The notes beneath the pieces are model-generated. The model was not told where the DNA came from. It was given only the letters and a program-made list of their open reading frames with translations, and did not search any database. A DNA stretch of 33,187 nucleotides from Anaerolineae bacterium (GTDB taxonomy: Bacteria > Chloroflexota > Anaerolineae > B4-G1). The DNA lies in assembly GCA_030612585.1 (NCBI GenBank), contig JAUWNP010000031.1, positions 1 to 33,187 of the forward strand, written 5' to 3'. Position 1 is the first letter of the stretch. Each line of letters starts with the position of its first letter. Made by a program: the position numbers and the translations under genes. Of this stretch, positions 1 to 6,368 are shown piece after piece.

Positions 1-53
1 TAGGGAAGCGCACGGCGGCGAGTGTAGCCAACCGCGTGGTGCTACGGCGGTCT

Positions 54-80
54 CCGCTGCCGTTCCCGGACATCCGTTGA
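54..80 (+). repeat. Leader repeat copy 1 (upstream of uppS)
   Basis: A 27-bp stretch matching 851-877 at 24 of 27 positions (core CCGGACATCCG). It lies about 20 bp before the uppS ribosome site; the other copy sits the same way before the radical SAM gene. A TGAGAGGA string follows both copies. Confidence 0.6.
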
Positions 81-110
81 GCGATGGCCCCCAATTGAGA
101 GGAGGTGTTA

Positions 111-821
111 GTGACCAGGCAACAGCAAGACGACCCCATCCCAGCTCACATCGCCATCATCATGGATGGCAACGGACGCTGGGCGCAGCAGAGGGGGCTG
201 CCCCGCACGGCCGGCCACAGGGCAGGCGTGGAGACCGTGCGGCACATCGTCCGTGCCTGCACCGACCTGGGCATCAAGGTGCTGACGCTGTACACCTTCT
301 CCACCGAGAACTGGCGACGCCCCGAGCCGGAGGTCGCTCTTCTGATGCGCCTGGCCGAGGACTATGCTCGCCGGGAGGTGGACGAACTCGACCGGAACAA
401 CGTGCAGGTTCGGATGCTCGGTCACCGCGAGGGGTTGCCCGCCTCGTTGCTGCGGGCAATGGATGAGGGCATACGCCGCACAGCGCACAACATGGGGCTG
501 GTGCTCAACCTGGCCTTCAATTACGGGGGGCGGGCGGAGATCGTGGACGCGGCACGGGCAATGGTGACCGCCGCCCGGCAGGGCAAATTGAACCCGGCTC
601 TGCTGGACGAGACCGTGTTCGGCCGCTTTCTCTACACCGCCGCGCTCCCGGACCCCGACCTGGTCATCCGCACGGCCGGGGAGATGCGGCTGAGCAACTT
701 TCTCATCTGGCAGGTGGCCGGCGCCCTCTTCTGGAGCACACCGGTCTACTGGCCCGACTTTGACAAAACGCGCCTCCTGGTGGCCATCCGGGCCTGGCAG
801 GAGAGCAGGGAGAGCGTATAA
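111..821 (+). CDS. uppS: Undecaprenyl (polyprenyl) diphosphate synthase
   Basis: Cis-prenyltransferase that extends farnesyl diphosphate with isopentenyl diphosphate to make the C55-type lipid carrier for peptidoglycan and surface glycans; a cytosolic enzyme working at the membrane face. About 236 residues, the normal family length. Visible signatures: HIAIIMDGNGRWA near the N terminus with the catalytic Asp at about residue 19, STENWRRP, NYGGR.EI, and DPDLVIRTAGEMRLSNFLIWQ-type C-terminal block (Arg and Ser that bind the diphosphate). GTG at 111 is preferred over GTG at 105 because GGAGG at 101-105 would overlap the earlier codon. Followed after about 85 bp by the radical SAM gene, same strand. 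The lipid carrier would serve the sugar-phosphate transferase at 15088. Family assignment is firm. Confidence 0.96.
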   Translation: MTRQQQDDPIPAHIAIIMDGNGRWAQQRGLPRTAGHRAGVETVRHIVRACTDLGIKVLTLYTFSTENWRRPEPEVALLMRLAEDYARREVDELDRNNVQVRMLGHREGLPASLLRAMDEGIRRTAHNMGLVLNLAFNYGGRAEIVDAARAMVTAARQGKLNPALLDETVFGRFLYTAALPDPDLVIRTAGEMRLSNFLIWQVAGALFWSTPVYWPDFDKTRLLVAIRAWQESRESV

Positions 822-850
822 AGACTGTGGACTTGTCCTTCCGGCAGCCC

Positions 851-877
851 CCGCTGCCGCTGCCGGACATCCGCTGA
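851..877 (+). repeat. Leader repeat copy 2 (upstream of radical SAM gene)
   Basis: Second copy of the leader repeat at 54-80, with three mismatches. It sits between the uppS stop and the AGGAGG ribosome site at 893-898. Possibly a duplicated untranslated leader; role unknown. Confidence 0.6.
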
Positions 878-906
878 CACTGAGAGGAACAAAGGAGGAA
901 ATAACC

Positions 907-2400
907 ATGAAACTGGAAGACATCGTTCACACAATTGCATCTACCGGGCAAGCCGAAACGCTTGCCAACGTCACCGCCAGCGCGATACAGCGCGAGCCGG
1001 TCCGTCGCATGCTCATGGGCTATGTGGACCGGCGCATCAACCAACGCCTGGAGGAAGCCTACGACGTCAACGAACGCCGCCCGCCTGGCGTCGTCCAGGA
1101 TAAGGCGCACATCTTTCGGGCACTGGTGCACTCCGTTGATCGTGCGCTGGCGCAGGGCAACATCTCCGAGACGCTCGTCAAAAAGGTGCTGCGTGACCAG
1201 GTGAATGTTTTCGCGGGATCGGCGCCCAGTGCCGCGCACGAACGTTTCTACCAGGAACACGGCGGTCACGGCCCGCCCTTTTTCTTAGTCATCTCACCGG
1301 GCAAACTGTGCAATCTGCGCTGCAAGGGATGCTATGCCAGTTCCGGCAACGACAGCGAAAAACTGGATTGGGAAGTCTTCGATCGCATCATCACCGAGGC
1401 CCAGACCCTTTGGGGTTCGCACTTCATTGTCATCTCCGGCGGCGAGCCGCTGGCCTACCGCTCCCAGGGCAAGGGCGTTCTCGATGCGGCAGCCAAACAC
1501 CAGGATATGTTCTTCCTGATGTACACCAACGGCACGCTGATTGACGAAGAAATGGCTGCCCGCATGGCCGAGGTGGGCAACCTCACCCCGGCCATCTCGG
1601 TCGAGGGGTGGGAGGAGCGCACCGACGCCCGGCGTGGCAAGGGGGTATTCCAGCGCGTCTTGCAGTCTATGGCCAACCTGCGCCAGGCCGGCGTGCCCTT
1701 CGGCATCTCCCTCACCGCCACGTGCGAGAACTGCGAGGAGATCCTCTCCGACAAATTCCTCGACTTCTTCTTCGAAGAGCAGGGAGCCATATACGGCTGG
1801 ATTTTCCAGTACATGCCCATAGGACGGGGCTTCACGCTGAACCTGCTCCCCACGCCCCAGCAACGGGTGTGGATGTGGGAACGCACCTGGCAGGTGGTGC
1901 GCGAGAAGAAATACTTCCTGGCCGACTTCTGGAACCTGGGTCCCTGCTCCGACGGCTGTATATCGGCCGGGCGCCATGGCGGTTACCTGTACATTGACTG
2001 GAACGGCAAGGTGATGCCCTGCGTCTTCGTCCCCTACTCGCCGGTCAACGTCAACGACGCCTACCGGGAGGGCAAGACGCTGAATGATGTTCTAGAGGAC
2101 CCGTTCTTCAAGGCCATCCGCGAGTGGCAGGACGAGTACGGCTACGCGGCGACGCGACTGGAGGAGCACAACAACTGGCTGATGCCCTGCCCTATCCGCG
2201 ATCACCACCGCGACTTCCGGCGCATCCTGGAGGCAACCGAGCCGGACCCGGAGGACGATGCCGCGCTGCAGGCGATGATAGACCCGGCCTACCGTGATGG
2301 GCTTATCGAATACAACGAGGCGGTGGCCCGGCTGATGGATCCCATCTGGGAGCAGGAATACCTGGGCAACGGCAGGGAGTCCCAGAGCGGTGGTAGATGA
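907..2400 (+). CDS. Radical SAM protein with SPASM-like C terminus
   Basis: Radical SAM enzyme of about 497 residues, exact substrate unknown. The CX3CX2C cluster motif CNLRCKGCYA gives Cys at about 135, 139 and 142; the SAM-binding GGEP is near residue 178-181. C-terminal cysteines at about 347, 351, 372 and 428 (in PCSDGC, MPCVF, MPCPI) suggest an auxiliary iron-sulfur site of SPASM/twitch type. The N-terminal 130 residues are a helical extension without a recognised domain. Start ATG 907 has AAGGAGGAA just upstream, so a longer in-frame reading from 760 that overlaps uppS is rejected. Neighbours (uppS, acyltransferase, geranylgeranyl-reductase-like flavoprotein) hint at a lipid or prenyl substrate; that part is inference only. 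Confidence 0.85.
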   Translation: MKLEDIVHTIASTGQAETLANVTASAIQREPVRRMLMGYVDRRINQRLEEAYDVNERRPPGVVQDKAHIFRALVHSVDRALAQGNISETLVKKVLRDQVNVFAGSAPSAAHERFYQEHGGHGPPFFLVISPGKLCNLRCKGCYASSGNDSEKLDWEVFDRIITEAQTLWGSHFIVISGGEPLAYRSQGKGVLDAAAKHQDMFFLMYTNGTLIDEEMAARMAEVGNLTPAISVEGWEERTDARRGKGVFQRVLQSMANLRQAGVPFGISLTATCENCEEILSDKFLDFFFEEQGAIYGWIFQYMPIGRGFTLNLLPTPQQRVWMWERTWQVVREKKYFLADFWNLGPCSDGCISAGRHGGYLYIDWNGKVMPCVFVPYSPVNVNDAYREGKTLNDVLEDPFFKAIREWQDEYGYAATRLEEHNNWLMPCPIRDHHRDFRRILEATEPDPEDDAALQAMIDPAYRDGLIEYNEAVARLMDPIWEQEYLGNGRESQSGGR

Positions 2401-2439
2401 ACTGTGGGCTGGCTTCAGGATGAAACCGCCGAACCGCCC

Positions 2440-2468
2440 TTGACAACACCACTTTTCTGTGGTATACT
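2440..2468 (+). promoter_or_regulatory. Sigma-70 promoter with spacer palindrome, for the winged-helix gene
   Basis: TTGACA (2440-2445), 17-bp spacer, TATACT (2463-2468): near-consensus. The spacer holds an inverted repeat ACCAC-N6-GTGGT (2448-2463) that ends on the first base of the -10 box, a typical operator position. Just downstream TTTCGGAA is repeated in tandem with a 9-bp period (2471-2487). Autoregulation by the gene product is plausible but inferred. Confidence 0.8.
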
Positions 2469-2505
2469 ACTTTCGGAACTTTCGGAAGATTAGGCAGTTT
2501 TTAGT

Positions 2506-3219
2506 ATGCTCGACAAAATGACCAAGTTATCCTCCAGGCAACGAGATTTTCTGAGCCATCTGCTCGACCTCTATCGTGAGGCCGGGGGGCCGGTGCATTA
2601 CGCGGATGTGGCGCGGGCGCTGGACGTGCGTCCGGTCACGGCCTACGAGATGTTGCGCCTGTTGGAGGCAAAGGGGTTGGTGCACTCCGAGACAGTGCGC
2701 CCCCAAGGCCACAAAGGTCGTTCCGTCGTCGTCTTTTACCCCACAGAAAAAGCCACGGCCTTGCTGTCCGAGTTGGCGGACGACAACGTGAACGAACGAG
2801 AGTGGGACGAGGCTAAAGCGGGCATCCTGCAAGCCCTGGAGCAGGGAAAGGGCACCGATTACCAGGAGATGTTGGAGGAGGTGCTGTTACGCATCCCGGA
2901 GCGCAGAACCCCGCTCATCTTCGGGGCCGACATGGTCACGGCTATCATCCTGGCCTTTTACGAGTTGCGGGATACGGCGGCGGCGAGGCGGATTCTCCCC
3001 CACCTGCGCCGGTTCGGCCCACCGGGATGGGCAATTCTCTATTCGCTGGCTGGGTTCAGCATGGCCCTCTCGCTGGTCGAAAAGGCCAACCGGAGGACCA
3101 CCTCGCTGCTGCTCTCTTATTCTCAGCAGTTCCGCGAACACCTGGACAACCTGACCGGCAAGGACAAGACGCGCCTGTCCGATTTCGTTTACGAGGTGTT
3201 ACAGGCCGTCGGTCTGTGA
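2506..3219 (+). CDS. Winged-helix transcriptional regulator-like protein (copy 1)
   Basis: 237 residues. Residues about 15-75 form a winged helix-turn-helix of MarR/IclR-like pattern (LLDLYREAGGPVHYADVARAL then TAYEMLRLLEAKGLV). The C-terminal about 150 residues are a helical domain of unknown function, with LLRIPER, AIILAFYELRD and SLVEKANRRTTSLLLSYSQQF as conserved blocks. The conserved blocks are defined by a paralogue that forms the C-terminal 228 residues of the GT4 protein at 6369-8270. The gene has its own strong promoter and is followed by the phasin-like gene, an order repeated in decayed form at 7590-8377. DNA binding is inferred from the fold; ligand unknown. No clear Shine-Dalgarno before ATG 2506; ATG 2518 is an alternative start. 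Confidence 0.75.
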   Translation: MLDKMTKLSSRQRDFLSHLLDLYREAGGPVHYADVARALDVRPVTAYEMLRLLEAKGLVHSETVRPQGHKGRSVVVFYPTEKATALLSELADDNVNEREWDEAKAGILQALEQGKGTDYQEMLEEVLLRIPERRTPLIFGADMVTAIILAFYELRDTAAARRILPHLRRFGPPGWAILYSLAGFSMALSLVEKANRRTTSLLLSYSQQFREHLDNLTGKDKTRLSDFVYEVLQAVGL

Positions 3220-3326
3220 GGAAGGAAGAAGGAGGTGCTGTGTATGCACAATGGCGTTATGCTGGACACACGTGCGTGAAGCGTAAAAAGTAAAACATAC
3301 TAACCATAAAATGAGGAGGTAAAACA

Positions 3327-3650
3327 ATGGCTGGATTGATTGAGAAAAGCCTGCTGGCGGGCCTGGGTGTGATGGTGTTGACCCGCGACAAGGTGAAAGA
3401 GTTCGTGGATAAACTGGTCGAGGAAGGGGAGGTCAAGCCGGAGGAAGCCCCCAGCATCGTTGACAAACTGGTGGAGCGGGGCGAGGCGGAGCGGGAGGAA
3501 CTGCGCAAACTGGTGCGCCAGGAACTCGACAAGACCCGCTTCGTGGTTTCCCGCAAGGACGTCGAAGCACTGAGCCAGAAGATTGACGACTTGGCCGCCA
3601 AGGTCGAGGAACTGGTGGGCAAGAAGCCAACGAAGAAACAGACGGCCTAA
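3327..3650 (+). CDS. Phasin-like coiled-coil protein (intact copy)
   Basis: 107 residues, preceded by GAGGAGGT at a good distance. Short hydrophobic start (GLIEKSLLAGLGVMVLTRDKVKEFVDKLVEEG), then an acidic/basic heptad-rich coiled coil, then a Lys-rich tail (KKPTKKQTA). This is the layout of PhaF/PhaI-like polyhydroxyalkanoate granule proteins and related small stress proteins, so a role coating lipid or polymer inclusions, or in protein-protein assembly, is possible. The C-terminal 35 residues recur as a remnant at about 4518-4622, and central pieces as a remnant at 8267-8377. A 14-bp-stem hairpin follows the stop. Function is a family-level guess. Confidence 0.65.
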   Translation: MAGLIEKSLLAGLGVMVLTRDKVKEFVDKLVEEGEVKPEEAPSIVDKLVERGEAEREELRKLVRQELDKTRFVVSRKDVEALSQKIDDLAAKVEELVGKKPTKKQTA

Positions 3651-3657
3651 GAAGAAT

Positions 3658-3693
3658 GCACCGGCCGGATGATACCAGACATCCGGCCGGTGC
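3658..3693 (+). terminator. Strong hairpin after phasin-like gene (copy 1)
   Basis: Perfect 14-bp inverted repeat GCACCGGCCGGATG (3658-3671) and its complement (3680-3693) around an 8-base loop. No T-tract follows, so Rho-independent termination is doubtful; RNA stabilisation is an alternative. A near copy lies at 4627-4662 after the second phasin piece. Confidence 0.7.
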
Positions 3694-3702
3694 CGGACTT
3701 GG

Positions 3703-3760
3703 CGCCCAATTCGGCATTCCCCTGCCCACGGGCGATGAACTGGTGGGCCACTACCCCGAC
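3703..3760 (+). pseudogene. Remnant of the flavoprotein gene (duplicate fragment)
   Basis: 57-58 bp matching 4861-4917 inside the flavoprotein gene at about 50 of 57 positions, in the same orientation (peptide core FGIPLPTGDEL). It follows hairpin copy 1 directly, as the full flavoprotein follows hairpin copy 2, but about 190 bp containing the gene start are missing. This is a decayed tandem duplicate, not a gene. Confidence 0.8.
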
Positions 3761-3844
3761 TCTCAAATCTATTGATGCACGAGATTCTGGCACTGCTGGA
3801 GGATATGCGGGCGCGGTAGGCGAATTGAATTGAGGAGAAGAGAT
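3761..3844 (+). other. Short intergenic stretch with one tiny reading frame
   Basis: Between the flavoprotein remnant and the acyltransferase. It holds a 14-codon frame 3775-3819 (MHEILALLEDMRAR) without a convincing ribosome site. I see no promoter. It may be further duplication debris. Confidence 0.4.
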
Positions 3845-4693
3845 TTGTCACATAAGCTATTGTACTTGTTGGGCCGAGCCGTCGTTCTTCTTTACGCGCG
3901 GCTGATGCTCAGGTTGAACGTCCTCTGGTACGCGCCGCTCCCTGCAGGTCCCAAGCTAATCGTCGCCAACCACCCCAGCATCTCCGACCCCTTCTACCTG
4001 GCGCTGCTGTCCCCTCAGCCGATCAAGATACTCATCATTGATAACCCTTTTTCTGTGCCCCTGCTTGGTGCCTATCTGCGGAGGTCTGGACATGTCCCGG
4101 TTGTACCCGGCAACGGGCAGACAGCCTTCGACGAAGCCCGGCAACTGCTTGAAGCGGGCCACTCGGTCGCTCTCTTCCCGGAGGGGTGGGTCAGTCCGCC
4201 AGAGGGCGGCTTCAACCCCCCCCGCACCGGCGCCGCGCGGTTGGCATTGCTCACCGGCGTTCCCGTCGTTCCGGTTGGCATCTACCTGCCGCGCGAGCGA
4301 AACCACGTCGTCTCTGCCACCATCAACGGCAAGCGCACCGTCGGCTATTGGTATCTGCGCGGGCCGTACAGCGTGACCGTGGGTCAGGCGTTGCGCTTCG
4401 AAGGTGGCGTCAACGACCAAGACCACGTGGCTGCCGTTTCGGATCGCATCATGCAGCGAATCGCCTCGCTTGCTCACCAAAGCGAGCGACGGACGACAGG
4501 ACGCAACCTGCCCCCCTGTCTCCCGCCAGGACATCGAGGGACTGAACCGCAAGATGGACGAACTGGCTACCCGGATCGAGGAACTGGCAGGCAAGAAGCC
4601 GGCGAAGAAACAGGCGGCATGACAACGCACCGGCCGGACGATAACACACATCCGGCCGGTGCCGGGCTTGTGCCCTTGGGAGGACAGTTATGA
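3845..4693 (+). CDS. PlsC-type 1-acylglycerol-phosphate acyltransferase with a scrambled C-terminal tail
   Basis: Membrane-associated acyltransferase expected to move an acyl group onto lysophosphatidate or a similar acceptor. Motif NHPSISD gives the catalytic HX4D (His 43, Asp 48); FPEG at about 111-114 and VPVVPVGIY are further PlsC blocks. The first 20 residues are hydrophobic. TTG at 3845 is chosen because AGGAGA (3833-3838) precedes it at about 6 bp. The family body ends near residue 215; the last about 65 residues (TTGRNLPP... to GGQL) are low-complexity and come from reading the phasin remnant (about 4518-4622) and hairpin copy 2 in the wrong frame. The stop overlaps the next ATG by ATGA at 4690-4693, so translation may be coupled. 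Confidence 0.83.
   Translation: MSHKLLYLLGRAVVLLYARLMLRLNVLWYAPLPAGPKLIVANHPSISDPFYLALLSPQPIKILIIDNPFSVPLLGAYLRRSGHVPVVPGNGQTAFDEARQLLEAGHSVALFPEGWVSPPEGGFNPPRTGAARLALLTGVPVVPVGIYLPRERNHVVSATINGKRTVGYWYLRGPYSVTVGQALRFEGGVNDQDHVAAVSDRIMQRIASLAHQSERRTTGRNLPPCLPPGHRGTEPQDGRTGYPDRGTGRQEAGEETGGMTTHRPDDNTHPAGAGLVPLGGQL
4518..4622 (+). pseudogene. Phasin-like 3' remnant, read out of frame inside the acyltransferase
   Basis: In the frame ending with TGA at 4620-4622 the peptide VSRQDIEGLNRKMDELATR continues to IEELAGKKPAKKQAA, closely matching the end of the intact phasin-like protein (VSRKDVEALSQKIDDLAAK... KKPTKKQTA). No start or N-terminal half is present. The acyltransferase frame runs through it in another phase. 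Confidence 0.85.
4627..4662 (+). terminator. Strong hairpin after phasin remnant (copy 2)
   Basis: GCACCGGCCGGACG (4627-4640) pairs with CATCCGGCCGGTGC (4649-4662), one C-A mismatch, 8-base loop. A near copy of the hairpin at 3658-3693. It lies within the acyltransferase reading frame, 28 bp before the flavoprotein start, so it could now hide or expose that start. Confidence 0.7.
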
Positions 4694-6054
4694 CCGAACG
4701 CATCGAAACAGACGTCGTGGTCGTCGGGGCCGGCACAGCCGGCACTTATTTCGCCTGGCGTTTGGCCCAGGTTGGTTTCAAGACTGTCGTACTGGAAAAG
4801 CGCCACCTGGACGAACTGGGCGCCGACATTGGCATTTTCCACATGGACGAGATTCGCTTCGCCCAATTCGGCATCCCCTTGCCCACGGGCGATGAACTGA
4901 TAGACTACTACCCCGATGGCCGAGCCTGGCCGCCGGACGGTGACGACTCCAAACTGGTAAAGTATGCTTTCTACGTTATGGAGAAGCCGCTATTCATCCA
5001 GCGGCTGCATCACTACGCCGCACTGGCCGGCGTGCGGTTCATCAAGCAGGCCACCGTCGGCGACATCATCGTCGAGAATGGCGCACTCGTCGGCCTGCGG
5101 GCCACGACGAGCGACGGACCACTGGAGGTGCGCGCCCGGCTGGTCGCCGATTGCTCCGGCATCGGCGGCGCGGTGCGCACTCGTCTGCCCGACGGCTTTG
5201 GCGTCGAGAATGATCCCATCTCCGACGACGACACGTTGTTCGTCATCCTCCAGTACTGGGACGACATTGAGGGCAAGCGCCCGACTGGGCTGAACTTTTA
5301 CCCGTTCCACAAAACGTTTTGCAATCCTAGTTACGGCGACGGGGCCATCCTGGGCATCGGGCAGCCGGGCGGCTATGAACGCGCCGAACAGGTGCAGCAG
5401 GCGTTTCTGGCCGATCGATTCCCCAACCCACACCGGCTCGTAAAGCGCTGCCAGGGGCCAACGCCCTTTCGCCGCCCGCCCTACTCACTGGTGGGGAATG
5501 GCTTTATGGTGATGGGAGACGCGGCCTTTATGACCAAGCCCTTTTCCGGCGAGGGAGTGACCTCCGGCTTCACCGCCTGCCAGATCGCAGCCGAGGTAAC
5601 CGCAGCCGCGCTGTCGAAAGGCGACATCAGCCGGGCGGCACTGTGGCCGTACAACGTGCGCTACTTTCGTGACCAGGGCGCCAAGTTCGCCGAACTCTTG
5701 GCGCAACTCCCCGCCGCCGCAGAACTCTCCCGGCGGGACGTGAACTATCTCTTCGAGCAAGACATCATCTTTAGCGGCGAAGACTTTACCAAGATGAACC
5801 GCGATTTCGAGGTGCAGAGATCCACCGGCGAGGTGCTCTCCCTGGCAGCCAGACTGGTCCGGGGCGTAATCAGTGGGCAGTTCTCAGCGGCGAGTCTCAG
5901 GGCGTTGCTGGGGGCGATGTCGGTCTCCGGCAAACTCAGGGCTGCCTACGAGCGTTACCCTGGGACGCCTGCTGGCTTTGAGGCGTGGGTGGCGGAGGTG
6001 CGCCCGCTCTGGGAGGCAGTGGGGACTTGTACTGAGCGGAGTCGAAGTAAATGA
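4690..6054 (+). CDS. Geranylgeranyl-reductase-family FAD oxidoreductase
   Basis: 454 residues. The N-terminal Rossmann motif VVVVGAGTAGTYFAWRLA (residues 9-26) binds FAD; the second FAD block VMGDAAFMTKPFSGEGVTSGF is near residue 275-295, as in geranylgeranyl reductases, FixC and halogenase-like monooxygenases. Such enzymes reduce prenyl chains or hydroxylate/halogenate substrates; with uppS and a PlsC homologue nearby, reduction of prenyl or unsaturated lipid chains is the leading guess. GGGAGGA precedes the ATG. The last ten residues (GTCTERSRSK) are encoded by a short interspersed repeat at 6030-6050, so the natural C terminus has probably been replaced. Stop overlaps the next ATG (ATGA, 6051-6054). 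Confidence 0.8.
   Translation: MTERIETDVVVVGAGTAGTYFAWRLAQVGFKTVVLEKRHLDELGADIGIFHMDEIRFAQFGIPLPTGDELIDYYPDGRAWPPDGDDSKLVKYAFYVMEKPLFIQRLHHYAALAGVRFIKQATVGDIIVENGALVGLRATTSDGPLEVRARLVADCSGIGGAVRTRLPDGFGVENDPISDDDTLFVILQYWDDIEGKRPTGLNFYPFHKTFCNPSYGDGAILGIGQPGGYERAEQVQQAFLADRFPNPHRLVKRCQGPTPFRRPPYSLVGNGFMVMGDAAFMTKPFSGEGVTSGFTACQIAAEVTAAALSKGDISRAALWPYNVRYFRDQGAKFAELLAQLPAAAELSRRDVNYLFEQDIIFSGEDFTKMNRDFEVQRSTGEVLSLAARLVRGVISGQFSAASLRALLGAMSVSGKLRAAYERYPGTPAGFEAWVAEVRPLWEAVGTCTERSRSK
6030..6050 (+). repeat. Interspersed short repeat half-site (TERSRSK type)
   Basis: TACTGAGCGGAGTCGAAGTA is a sequence I recall as a dispersed repeat in several bacterial groups, whose translation gives a TERSRSK tail. 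Here it supplies the C-terminal codons of the flavoprotein and abuts the next start codon. Only one arm of the usual palindrome is present. Confidence 0.5.
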
Positions 6055-6365
6055 GCCTGAAAACCCAACTGGCGCGGCAGTTTGTCCGCCGCCTGAGCCC
6101 GCAGGATGTGCTCGACCTGGCCGGGGAAGCCGCGCGGGAATGGATGGCCCGCCTGCCCGTGGAGGAGCGGGCCGCCTTCCTGGGCCGCCTGGTGGAGGAG
6201 AACCTGAGTGCTGCCTTGCAGGGATTGGGACGAGAGGAGCGGGCTACGCTGATGAACAGCCTTTTGCCTGCCATAGCCCGCCACTTTCCGCTGGACGACG
6301 TGGACATCCTGGGAGCCTTTGCCGATTTCGAGAGTCCCCAGAAGCCTGACTGGAAGGAGGCATAA
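6051..6365 (+). CDS. Small helical protein of unknown function
   Basis: 104 residues, mostly helical and charged: MSLKTQLARQFVRRLSPQDV..., then a segment with EEREE-like character and LMNSLLPAIARHFPLDDVDIL. No domain recognised, no signal peptide or membrane segment. It overlaps the flavoprotein stop by 4 bp and ends 3 bp before the GT4 gene, so it belongs to the same transcript. The first nine codons recur at 10969-10995 in front of a GT4 tail fragment, showing that this gene and the GT4 gene were duplicated together. Confidence 0.7.
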   Translation: MSLKTQLARQFVRRLSPQDVLDLAGEAAREWMARLPVEERAAFLGRLVEENLSAALQGLGREERATLMNSLLPAIARHFPLDDVDILGAFADFESPQKPDWKEA

Positions 6366-6368
6366 CTC

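Noticed and set aside
760..906. Extended N terminus for the radical SAM gene
   Set aside because: Overlaps the end of uppS; a strong ribosome site supports ATG 907.
4404..4622. Independent 72-codon gene beginning MASTTKTTW
   Set aside because: Its first half is a shadow of the acyltransferase; only the last 35 codons are phasin-derived, with no start of their own.
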